A DNA stretch of 64,000 nucleotides from Brooklawnia sp963780175 (lineage in GTDB: Bacteria > Actinomycetota > Actinomycetes > Propionibacteriales > Propionibacteriaceae). The translations under genes and the position numbers were made by a program. The first letter of the stretch is position 1, and each line of letters starts with the position of its first letter. Below, piece after piece: positions 18,323 through 25,691 of this stretch. Below the pieces are notes generated by a model. The model saw only the letters and a list, made by a program, of their open reading frames with translations, was not told where the DNA came from and ran no database searches. The DNA lies in the NCBI GenBank assembly GCA_963780175.1, contig CAWAAT010000001.1, positions 62,001 to 126,000 on the forward strand, given 5' to 3'.

Positions 18323-19837
18323 ATGACTGACGAAGACCCCACGCGCGCTGGCGCGCCAGATGACCTACTCGACGAGCTTGACGACCTCGACGACCTCGAC
18401 GACCTGACCGTCGGTCAGGACGTGGACGACACCGGTGACTGGGACGAGGAGGAACCGGGCCCGGGCCAACTCGATCTTGCCCAGCGCCACTCGATGCGCA
18501 GGGTCCCTGGCCTGTCCACGGAGCTCGAGGACGTCTCCGAGGTGGAGTACCGGCAACTTCGCCTGGAGCGTGTCGTGTTGGTCAGCGTGTGGACCTCCGG
18601 CACCCAGGCGGACGCGGACAACGCGATGTTCGAGCTCAAGGCGCTGGCTGAGACGGCCGGCTCGCAGGTTCTTGAGGGACTCATCCAGCGTCGCCGTTAC
18701 CCCGACCCGGCCACCTACGTCGGACGTGGGAAGGTGGAGGAACTGCGTGAGGTCGTCCAGGCCACCGGCGCGGACACCGTCATCTGCGACGGCGAACTGA
18801 GCCCCGCCCAACTGCGCACGCTGGAGGACCGGGTGGGGGTGAAGGTGGTGGATCGCACCGCCCTGATCCTCGACATCTTCGCTCAGCACGCCAAGAGCGT
18901 GGAAGGCAAGGCGCAGGTGGAACTGGCCCAGCTCAACTACCTCAAACAGCGCTTGCGCGGCTGGGGAGCCAGCCTGTCGCGCCAGGTGGGCGGCCGCGCG
19001 TCCTCGGGGGTGGGCATCGGCGGCAGAGGCCCCGGCGAGACCAAGATCGAGACAGATCGGCGCCGCATCAGCCACCGCATCTCCATCCTGCGTGGCAGGC
19101 TGCGCGAGATGGAGGGCACCCGAGCCACCAAGCGGGCCGATCGGCAACGGCACAGGATTGCCTCGGTGGCCATCGTCGGTTATACGAACGCCGGCAAGTC
19201 GTCCCTGCTGAACCGGCTCACCCACGCCGGAGTCCTGGTCGAGGACGCGCTGTTCGCCACGCTGGATCCCACCACCAGACGGGCTACCGCCGCCGACGGT
19301 CGGGTCTACACCCTGACCGACACTGTCGGATTCGTCAGACATCTGCCCACCGACCTTGTGGAAGCGTTCCGGTCGACTCTCGAGGAGACCATGGACGCCG
19401 ACCTGCTGGTGCATGTCGTCGATGGCTCTGACGCCGACCCGCTCGGTCAGATTGCGGCCGTCCACGAAGTTCTGAATGATGTCGGTGCCGGCGACCGGGC
19501 CGAGCAGTTGGTCGTCAACAAGATCGATCGGGCCGACGAGGATGTTCTACGGGTCCTCGCCAGCCAGTTCCCGGACGCCATCTTCGTCTCGGCACGCACC
19601 GGGCAGGGGCTGGATGAACTTCGAGCGGTCATCGAGCGCCGGCTGCCCACCCCTCAATCAGAGGTCAGCGTGCTGTTGCCCTGGGATCGTGGTGACCTGC
19701 TCGACCGCATCCACCGAGAGGGCGAACTGGTGAACCTCGAGCACCGCGCCAACGGGACTCTGGTGCAGGCACGCGTCCATTCCGACCTCGCCGGCCACCT
19801 CAGTGCGTACGAGCAGGTGACCGGATCAGAGCAGTGA
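18323..19837 (+). CDS. hflX: Ribosome-associated GTPase HflX
   Basis: A 504-residue HflX, which splits or rescues stalled ribosomes under stress. The N-terminal HflX domain includes YVGRGKVEELR, DRTALILDIFAQHAKSVEGK and GGRGPGETKIETDRR. The GTPase domain has G1 GYTNAGKSS at about residue 287 and the DTVGFVRHLPTDLV G3 region. N-terminal residues 14-50 are extremely acidic, with tandem Asp-Asp-Leu units encoded by repeated GACGACCTC. A TAGGCT hexamer at 18308-18313 is 9 bases before the ATG. The stop overlaps the dinG start as GTGA. Confidence 0.95.
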   Translation: MTDEDPTRAGAPDDLLDELDDLDDLDDLTVGQDVDDTGDWDEEEPGPGQLDLAQRHSMRRVPGLSTELEDVSEVEYRQLRLERVVLVSVWTSGTQADADNAMFELKALAETAGSQVLEGLIQRRRYPDPATYVGRGKVEELREVVQATGADTVICDGELSPAQLRTLEDRVGVKVVDRTALILDIFAQHAKSVEGKAQVELAQLNYLKQRLRGWGASLSRQVGGRASSGVGIGGRGPGETKIETDRRRISHRISILRGRLREMEGTRATKRADRQRHRIASVAIVGYTNAGKSSLLNRLTHAGVLVEDALFATLDPTTRRATAADGRVYTLTDTVGFVRHLPTDLVEAFRSTLEETMDADLLVHVVDGSDADPLGQIAAVHEVLNDVGAGDRAEQLVVNKIDRADEDVLRVLASQFPDAIFVSARTGQGLDELRAVIERRLPTPQSEVSVLLPWDRGDLLDRIHREGELVNLEHRANGTLVQARVHSDLAGHLSAYEQVTGSEQ

Positions 19838-21843
19838 GCGAGGAGCCCCGGCAGGCCGCGGACGTGCTCGCGGGCGCGGTTGCCGCCATCGGCGGCAGCC
19901 CTCGGCCGGGCCAACAGGTGATGTGCGACCAGATCGCCCGCAGCCTGGACGACGGGGCCCATCTGCTCGTCCAGGCGGGTACCGGCACCGGGAAGTCGCT
20001 GGGCTATCTGGCGCCGGCGCTGGTGTGGGCCCTGCGAACCAATCAGACTGTGCTGGTCGCCACGGCCACCCTCGCGCTGCAGGCGCAGTTGGCCACCAAC
20101 GACATTCCCGTCGCGGCCAGGGCAGTTGCCGGCGTGCTGGGCCGAGAACCGCGCACCGAGATCCTGAAGGGACGCTCCAACTACGCCTGTCTGCTGCGCG
20201 TTCGAGACCAGGTCGCCGCGGATCAGGAGGCCCTGCTGGGCGGTACCGAGTTGGTGAGCGCGGTGCGGGACTCGGGTGCAGACGCGTCGTCGCTCTTGGG
20301 TGCGGAGGTGCTCGCCCTGCGAGAATGGGCGGAGTCCCAGGCGGTGTCCGGTGGTCTGGCGGATCGTGATGACGCGCCCAGCCACTCACCGCGGGCCTGG
20401 CAGCAGGTGTCGGTGCCGGTACGGGAGTGTCTCGGTGCCACCAAGTGCCCCTATGGAACCGAGTGCTTCGTCGAGGAGTCACGCGCTCGGGCCAGGCAGG
20501 CCGATCTGGTGGTCACCAATCACGCCTTGCTGGCCATCAACGCCATGCACGGCGGAACCTCGCTGCCCGAGCACGCCGCGGTCATCATCGACGAGGCGCA
20601 TGAACTGGCCAACCGGGTGACGGGGGCCGCCAGCGACGAACTCTCGGCCCAACTGATAGCGCGGGTGGCCAGACGGGTGTCCGGGTGGCTGGACGATGAC
20701 CTGGCCGTTGAGCTGTCAGAGATGGCTGACAGCTTCGAGGCGGCACTCGCCGAAGCCGCGCCCGGGCGGATCACCGAGGCGGGCTCAGCTGCCATCAGCG
20801 CCGCCGAACTGGTGCGGGAGGCCACCCGCCGTGCCGTGTCGGCCATGGCGTCCCCCAGCGGTCAGCCGACCGAGCCCGAACGGGCGCAGGCGGCCGCCGC
20901 GGTGAAGGAGGTCTTCGACATCGCCGAGCGCCTGGCCAAGCTCAGCGAGCACGACGTGGTCTGGCTGAGTGACAGCGAGCGTTTTGGCCGCCAACTCCAT
21001 GTGGCGCCGCTATCGGTCGCAGGCTTGATGCGGGACAAGGTGCTGGGGGAGCGCACGACCATCCTCACCTCGGCCACCCTCACCATCGGCGGATCGTTCG
21101 AAGCGATGGCCGGCAGCGTCGGGCTGCGCCGCGACGACCGGATCGACACGGACGGTGAACCCTGCGATGGCTTCCAGTGGCGTGGTCTGGACGTCGGTTC
21201 GCCCTTCGACTACTCCCGACAGGGGATCCTGTACGTGGCGACGGGGCTGGCCAATCCTGGCCGTGACGGGATCGCCTCGGACGCGTTGGCCGAACTCGCC
21301 GAACTGATCTGGGCGGCTGAAGGCCGGACTCTGGGTCTGTTCGCCTCGCAACGTTCGGCAGAACTTGCTGCCGATCACGTCCGGGCGCAGCTGCCGACCC
21401 TCACCGTCCTGTGCCAGGGTGAGGCACAACTGAGCGAACTGACGCGAACGTTTGTGGCCGATGAGCGGTCCTGCCTGTTCGGCACGCTGTCGCTGTGGCA
21501 GGGGATCGACGTTCCCGGAGACACCTGCCGGTTGGTGGTCATCGACAAGATCCCGTTTCCTCGGCCGGATGACCCGCTGATGCAGGCCCGTCAGCAGGCC
21601 GTTGCCGAGGCGGGCGGCAACGGGTTCATGCAGGTGGCGGCGACCCACGCCGCCTTGCTGCTGGCACAGGGGACGGGTCGGCTGATCAGGCGTGACTCTG
21701 ATCGGGGAGTGGTCGCGGTGCTCGACCCGCGACTGGTCAAGGCCAGGTACGGCAGCTTCCTGCGGGCATCGATGCCGCCCTTCTGGATGACGACCGACTC
21801 AGAAGTGGCCGTCCAGGCCCTGCAGCGACTCGCTGGACGCTAG
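19834..21843 (+). CDS. dinG: ATP-dependent DNA helicase DinG (XPD family)
   Basis: A 669-residue superfamily 2 helicase. Walker A GTGTGKSLGYLAP is at about residues 49-61 and the DEAH box IIDEAHEL at about 251. Four cysteines at about residues 117-215 (YACLLR, ECLGATKCPYGTECF) probably hold the XPD/DinG iron-sulfur cluster. Late motifs include GTLSLWQGIDVPG and GRLIRRDSDRG. The GTG start overlaps the hflX stop by 4 bases, giving translational coupling. Its 3' end is convergent with lexA and shares the four bases CTAG, which supply the stop codon TAG on both strands. Despite its name no LexA box was seen directly in front of it. Confidence 0.92.
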   Translation: MSEEPRQAADVLAGAVAAIGGSPRPGQQVMCDQIARSLDDGAHLLVQAGTGTGKSLGYLAPALVWALRTNQTVLVATATLALQAQLATNDIPVAARAVAGVLGREPRTEILKGRSNYACLLRVRDQVAADQEALLGGTELVSAVRDSGADASSLLGAEVLALREWAESQAVSGGLADRDDAPSHSPRAWQQVSVPVRECLGATKCPYGTECFVEESRARARQADLVVTNHALLAINAMHGGTSLPEHAAVIIDEAHELANRVTGAASDELSAQLIARVARRVSGWLDDDLAVELSEMADSFEAALAEAAPGRITEAGSAAISAAELVREATRRAVSAMASPSGQPTEPERAQAAAAVKEVFDIAERLAKLSEHDVVWLSDSERFGRQLHVAPLSVAGLMRDKVLGERTTILTSATLTIGGSFEAMAGSVGLRRDDRIDTDGEPCDGFQWRGLDVGSPFDYSRQGILYVATGLANPGRDGIASDALAELAELIWAAEGRTLGLFASQRSAELAADHVRAQLPTLTVLCQGEAQLSELTRTFVADERSCLFGTLSLWQGIDVPGDTCRLVVIDKIPFPRPDDPLMQARQQAVAEAGGNGFMQVAATHAALLLAQGTGRLIRRDSDRGVVAVLDPRLVKARYGSFLRASMPPFWMTTDSEVAVQALQRLAGR

Positions 21844-22622
21844 ACCCGGCGCAGAACGGCAACCACTTTGCCGAGAATCGTGGCGTCGTTGCCGTCGATC
21901 GGCTGGTAGGCCGGATTGTGCGGCATCAACCAGACCTGGCCTGGAGTTCGCCGCAGGGTCTTGACGGTGGCCTCACCGTCAAGCAGAGCGGCCACGATGT
22001 CGCCGTTGTTCGCGCTCGGTTGCTGGCGCACAACCACGTAGTCGCCGTCGCAGATGGCGGCGTCGATCATCGAGTCACCGCGGACCTCCAGGGAGAACAG
22101 GGTCCCCTCGCCGACCAGTTCGCGAGGCAGCGGCATGACATGATCAACCTGCTCGTCGGCCAGGATGGGGGCACCAGCTGCGATGCGTCCCAAGACCGGG
22201 ACATGGACAGCCGTGGGATAGGCGTCGCGGATGAGCGTGGGGTCAAGCTCGACAGTGGGGGTGCTCGGGCCGGCGAGACGACCTGGTGAGTCCGGCAGGA
22301 TGACCTCCAGGGCGCGCGGCCGATTAGGGTCTCGACGCAGGTAGCCCTTCGACTCCAGGGCCTTCAGTTGGTGCGACACGCTGGATGGGCTGGCCAACCC
22401 CACAGCTTCGCCCATCTCGCGGATGCTCGGCGGATAGCCGCGAGTCTCGACGGTCTGCCGGATGAACTCAAGAATCCCCCGTTGGCGGCGGGTCAGGTCG
22501 GAATCATCGTCGGGACTGTCCGGCAACTCCGTGACCGTGCCCATGGTTCGGGCAATGGCCTGGTTGGTGGGACGCCCGGCTCGTCGGTTCCCTTGGGGGT
22601 CCGGACGCCTGACTGTGATCAT
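21840..22622 (-). CDS. lexA: SOS repressor LexA
   Basis: A 260-residue LexA. The N-terminal winged helix is LTRRQRGILEFIRQ to ASPSSVSHQLKALESKGYL. The self-cleavage site is Ala149-Gly150 in RIAAGAP, with the catalytic dyad Ser184 (RGDSM) and Lys221 (EATVKTLRR). RecA filaments stimulate cleavage and so derepress SOS genes. The ATG at 22622 fits a TAGCGT -10 element 6 bases upstream, giving a leaderless mRNA; an internal Met at residue 27 is less likely to be the start. The extra basic N-terminus before the winged helix is common in actinobacteria. Confidence 0.96.
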   Translation of the reverse strand: MITVRRPDPQGNRRAGRPTNQAIARTMGTVTELPDSPDDDSDLTRRQRGILEFIRQTVETRGYPPSIREMGEAVGLASPSSVSHQLKALESKGYLRRDPNRPRALEVILPDSPGRLAGPSTPTVELDPTLIRDAYPTAVHVPVLGRIAAGAPILADEQVDHVMPLPRELVGEGTLFSLEVRGDSMIDAAICDGDYVVVRQQPSANNGDIVAALLDGEATVKTLRRTPGQVWLMPHNPAYQPIDGNDATILGKVVAVLRRV

Positions 22623-22628
22623 GGCTCA

Positions 22629-22669
22629 ACGCTAGGGCAGGGGCCTGACCGATTCAAACACCTGTTCGA
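22629..22669 (-). promoter_or_regulatory. lexA promoter with autoregulatory LexA box
   Basis: On the minus strand a -35 TTGAAT and a -10 TAGCGT (22629-22634) are spaced 17 bases apart, with the ATG 6 bases after the -10. The LexA operator TCGAACAGGTGTTTGA (22654-22669) has one mismatch to TCGAAC-N4-GTTCGA and overlaps the -35, so LexA should repress its own gene. Confidence 0.85.
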
Positions 22670-22740
22670 GCGTGTCGCGCGTCCGCGAGAAGTGTCGGTG
22701 CCCTCTGATGTGCTTTTCACGGGCAGAGGACCTGCCAGAC

Positions 22741-22798
22741 TCGAACACTTGATCGAGTGACCGGTTGGGTCTACTGTTGTGATCGAACACACGTTCGA
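22741..22798 (+). promoter_or_regulatory. Promoter bracketed by two LexA boxes
   Basis: A -35 TTGATC (22749-22754), a 17-base spacer and a -10 TACTGT (22772-22777) drive the gene at 22844. LexA box A (TCGAACACTTGATCGA, 22741-22756, one mismatch) covers the -35. Box B (TCGAACACACGTTCGA, 22783-22798, perfect) covers the expected start of transcription. Two operators astride one promoter predict tight SOS control. Confidence 0.85.
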
Positions 22799-22843
22799 AC
22801 TCTGTGGGGCGTCCCGGCGGATGGCCGGACGGATGGAGGAGAC

Positions 22844-23200
22844 ATGAGCACCACTGTTGTCAGCAAGGCACAACGAGCACGAATCCGCCAGGAGCGCACG
22901 TTGCGTCCCGGCGTGGGCGCCCGGAGGTACGTCGGACATTCTCCTGCGGCCCAAATGTGGCGCCCGGGTGCTCCAGGCGGTCGCCCTCTGCAGCCGGCGG
23001 GTCCTTTGTACAGCGTCGCGTGTGGTGGTGCTGCGATCCCGGCATACGCCGTGAGATCCGCCACCACTGATCACTCCAGTGACCGGTGGACGCTGAGCGA
23101 ACGCGGTCTGGTCGTCATGATGATCGGCTTCGCGCTGGCGATCCTCCTGGGCGCGGTCGTCGTCGTCCAGCAGTACCTGGCCCTCGGAGTTGTCGGCTGA
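22844..23200 (+). CDS. SOS-controlled small membrane protein, possible cell-division inhibitor
   Basis: A 118-residue protein with a basic, Pro/Gly-rich N-terminal region (residues 1-80) and one C-terminal transmembrane helix (about 88-110, beginning ERGLVVMMIGFALAIL). It ends eight residues later. No catalytic or LysM motif is present. A ribosome site GGAGGAG at 22835-22841 precedes the ATG. The position divergent from lexA and upstream of nrdR is that of the mycobacterial ChiZ (Rv2719c) and of DivS/YneA-type SOS division inhibitors, which carry a membrane helix and often a LysM domain. Here the product stops right after the helix. The SOS link is seen in the promoter; the division-inhibitor role is inferred from position and topology. 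Confidence 0.7.
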   Translation: MSTTVVSKAQRARIRQERTLRPGVGARRYVGHSPAAQMWRPGAPGGRPLQPAGPLYSVACGGAAIPAYAVRSATTDHSSDRWTLSERGLVVMMIGFALAILLGAVVVVQQYLALGVVG

Positions 23201-23226
23201 GAAGAACCGTCTGAGAAAGAACAGCA

Positions 23227-23262
23227 GGGTGGGGCGGCAGCCCCAAGACAGCCGCCCCACCC
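23227..23262. terminator. Bidirectional hairpin terminator
   Basis: A perfect 12-base stem GGGTGGGGCGGC / GCCGCCCCACCC with a 12-base loop lies between the SOS-controlled gene (plus) and the RDD gene (minus), and can end both transcripts. Confidence 0.85.
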
Positions 23263-23285
23263 GCACTCGTGGGGTATTCGCTCGT

Positions 23286-24442
23286 TCAGTAGGTGTAGGG
23301 CTGTCCCACTTGGCCGGGAACGCTGCCGGACTCGTCCACCACGATCGTGCTGGTGATCTTGTCGGCCAGCGTTTGGCGCTTGGCGTCCCACAGGGGGAAC
23401 AGCCAGCCGACGTAGCAGATCATGGTGTCAATGATGTGGGCGATCTGCCGGATGAACGCCATGCCTGGCCCGATCGGCTTACCGGTGGCCTCCGACAGCA
23501 GCCGTACCTTCGCGATCTTGCGGCCCCACGACTGACCGGTCGTGCCGCCCAGGTAGACCGTGTTGTACAGCAACCAGGCAAGACCGGCCAAGGACTGCAC
23601 GACAGAGGAGAGATCGGTGTTACCGGTGATTGTCCCGAGCACGGACCCGACGACGCCCAGGACGAAGGAGGGAGCCACGTAGTCGATAAGCCCACCGATT
23701 GCTCGCTGACTCCATGACGCGTAGGGGGCTCCCACCGGGGAGACGGGCGAGACTGGACCGTACAGGGCGCCCGAGGTGTTCTGCTGTCCATAGCCGTACT
23801 CGAAGCCGTACTGGTCCTGGGGCTCCGGCGCTGGGGCGTATCCGGTCGCGGGACCGAGTGGGGACGCATCGTCCGGCCCGGGGACTCTCTGACCGTAGGG
23901 CTGGGGGGCGGGTTGCCCGTAACCCTGGCCATAGGACGGCGCAGCAGGTTGGCCATAAGTCGGCTGGGCGGGTTGCCCGTAACCCTGGCCAACGGACGGC
24001 GGGGGAGGCGGGACAGGTTGGCCGTAAGCCGGTTGGGCGGGTTGCCCGTAACCCTGGCCATAGGACGCCGGGGCAGGCGGAACAGGTTGGTCATAAGCCG
24101 GTGGGGGGAGACTGCGGGGGCTTCGGCGGGGGGTGCTGGTTGCGGAGGCCCGAAGAGGTTCTGCCCGTAGGCATTCACAGTGTTGGCGGCAGGGGGATAG
24201 CCGCCCGGCTGGGAGTAGCCGGCCTGATCGTAGCTGGACTGCCCGTAGAGGGGCGTGCCCACGCTGGGGGGCTGGGTGGACGCTGGCTGCTGGCCGTAGA
24301 CGGGGGCACCGTACGTCGGTTGGTCACTGCCAGCGGGTGGCTGGTCGCCGAGTTCGCTGGCGTTGTCTGCCTGATCCGAGCCGTCTGCAGGCTCAGGGTT
24401 GTTGTCTGGGTCAGTGGGGCGGCCCCAGTAGTCGTTGCTCAC
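23286..24442 (-). CDS. RDD-family membrane protein with Gly/Gln/Tyr/Pro repeats, one frameshift
   Basis: A membrane protein of about 385 residues. The GTG start at 24442 follows GGAGAAAACC. The N-terminal half is disordered and rich in YGQ and GQPAQP units, partly encoded by a repeated 20-base sequence. The C-terminal RDD domain (WSQRAIGGLIDYVAPSFVLG to RKIAKVRLLSEATGKPIGPG, then DKITSTIVVDE) has three or four membrane segments. The frame breaks at the G6 run 24103-24108: adding one base makes the repeat region continue as Pro-Ala-Tyr-Asp-Gln-Pro in the same style, so one homopolymer base is probably missing. The function of RDD proteins is mostly unknown; some are ion transporters. Upstream on the minus strand TAGGAT is a possible -10. 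Confidence 0.8.
23911..24059. repeat. Three copies of a 20-base repeat in the RDD gene
   Basis: GGTTGCCCGTAACCCTGGCC occurs at 23911, 23971 and 24040 (60- and 69-base periods). It encodes the repeated Gly-Gln-Gly-Tyr-Gly-Gln-Pro motif of the disordered N-terminal half on the minus strand. Confidence 0.9.
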
Positions 24443-24520
24443 GGTTTTCTCCAATCGCGTTGCGTGACTGGTCCGATCCTACGTGCCCCTGGGGTTCATG
24501 CGATTGGCCGCGCCGGGATA

Positions 24521-24940
24521 ATGGACGTCGTGGCACAGGTGCACCAATTCGGGTCGGCGTTTTCCGCCCACGTGGCGCTGCAGCGTGTCGCAGCGTTCGG
24601 CGTGGTGGGGACGATCGTGACCGCGGCCCACCTGGGCCTAGGGGTCGGGATACCGTGCCCCCTGCTGGCTCTGACGGGCGTCCAGTGTCCGTTCTGTGGT
24701 TCCACCAGGGCTGCGGGCGCCCTGGCGCGTGGCGATGTCGCTGCCGCTTGGACTTACAACGGACTGCTCGTCGTGGGACTGGTCGTCCTGGCACTGTGTT
24801 CGAGCGCGTGGCTGGTCGAAGTAGCAGGCGGGCCGTCGCTGCGGCCGCCGCGCTGGCTTCGTCCCCTCACCCAGAAGCGCATCTACCTGGTGGTGGGCGT
24901 CGTGGCCGCGATCTTCATGCTGGTGCGCAACCTCAGCTGA
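24521..24940 (+). CDS. DUF2752 family membrane protein
   Basis: A 139-residue protein with the DUF2752 signature CPLLALTGVQCPFCGSTRA: a Cys-Pro pair, a second CPxCG with invariant Thr-Arg, then membrane segments. Three hydrophobic helices are visible (about residues 19-43, 78-98 and 119-137). The biochemical function of the family is unknown. The ATG at 24521 gives a typical start; a GGATAATGG context leaves little room for a ribosome site, so leaderless translation is possible. It diverges from the RDD gene and stands alone. Confidence 0.85.
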   Translation: MDVVAQVHQFGSAFSAHVALQRVAAFGVVGTIVTAAHLGLGVGIPCPLLALTGVQCPFCGSTRAAGALARGDVAAAWTYNGLLVVGLVVLALCSSAWLVEVAGGPSLRPPRWLRPLTQKRIYLVVGVVAAIFMLVRNLS

Positions 24941-25037
24941 TCTGCTCGGCCCCCCGGCAGTCGCGCGGAACGACACGCCGATGGGTGCGCCTGATGACGG
25001 CCGACGGTTTGCTCGTCTGCTCTCACGGTGTACTGTT

Positions 25038-25107
25038 CCCACATCTAGTAGTTACAGAGCTGTTGTTTGTCCACAGATTGTGGTTTTTCTCCACAGATGC
25101 ATCCACA
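25038..25107 (+). promoter_or_regulatory. nrdR upstream region with DnaA-box-like cluster
   Basis: Three same-oriented DnaA-box-like 9-mers precede nrdR: TTGTCCACA at 25067-25075 (perfect for actinobacteria), TTCTCCACA at 25087-25095 (one mismatch) and GCATCCACA at 25099-25107 (two mismatches to TTATCCACA). CCCACATCTAGTAGTTAC at 25038-25055 is a weak candidate for an NrdR-type operator. The region is more AT-rich than its surroundings. Confidence 0.45.
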
Positions 25108-25130
25108 GCCAGGCGTGAGAGGGGGATTCC

Positions 25131-25634
25131 GTGCACTGTCCGTACTGTCGGCACTGCGACTCCCGGGTGCTCGATTCCCGGGTGACTGAGGATGGCGCGA
25201 GCATTCGCCGTCGTCGCCAGTGCCCGGCCTGCGAACGCAGGTTCACCACCATCGAGCAGACCCAACTCGCCGTGGTCAAGAAGTCCGGCGTGGTCGAACC
25301 GTTCAACCGCGACAAGGTGATCACCGGTGTTCGCAAGGCGTGCAAGGGCCGTCCGGTCACCGAGGCCCAGCTGGCCAAGCTGGGGCAGCGCGTGGAGGAG
25401 GCGTTGCGCGCCTCGGGACAGGCGGAGGTGCCCACCGAGGAGGTGGGTGTGGCCATCTTGGGCCCGCTCAGCGAACTTGACCCCGTTGCCTATCTGAGGT
25501 TCGCCTCGATCTACAAGCACTACAGCAGCGTCGACGACTTCGTCCACGAGATCGCCCTGATGCGCGCCACCGAAGCCCCGCGCGATGACGTGTCAGCTGA
25601 TCAGCCAGATTGTCAGACCGCCCTCGCACACTGA
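25131..25634 (+). CDS. nrdR: Transcriptional repressor NrdR
   Basis: A 167-residue NrdR. The N-terminal zinc ribbon has Cys pairs in MHCPYCRHCDSRVLDSR and RRRQCPACERRFTT, followed by an ATP-cone (VVKKSGVVEPFNRDKVITGV to FASIYKHYSSVDDF). NrdR senses ATP/dATP and represses ribonucleotide reductase genes. It starts with GTG directly before the zinc ribbon and lies 57 bases before nrdJ, so it controls its own neighbour. In mycobacteria nrdR is likewise near lexA. Confidence 0.95.
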   Translation: MHCPYCRHCDSRVLDSRVTEDGASIRRRRQCPACERRFTTIEQTQLAVVKKSGVVEPFNRDKVITGVRKACKGRPVTEAQLAKLGQRVEEALRASGQAEVPTEEVGVAILGPLSELDPVAYLRFASIYKHYSSVDDFVHEIALMRATEAPRDDVSADQPDCQTALAH

Positions 25635-25691
25635 ATCATCCACGCACGGCACCCATCGCTTGCAGCCATCGACCACGACCAGGAGAACACC

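Noticed and set aside
20061..20110. LexA box directly before dinG
   Set aside because: dinG overlaps hflX and no TCGAAC-N4-GTTCGA-like site was seen at its start.
25038..25055. NrdR operator pair upstream of nrdR
   Set aside because: Only one poor candidate half was found; a real NrdR site should show two phased boxes. Kept only as a weak remark.
25560..25691. Cobalamin riboswitch expected before a B12-dependent reductase
   Set aside because: Only 57 bases lie between nrdR and nrdJ, with no room for the aptamer, and no B12-box-like sequence was seen upstream of nrdR.
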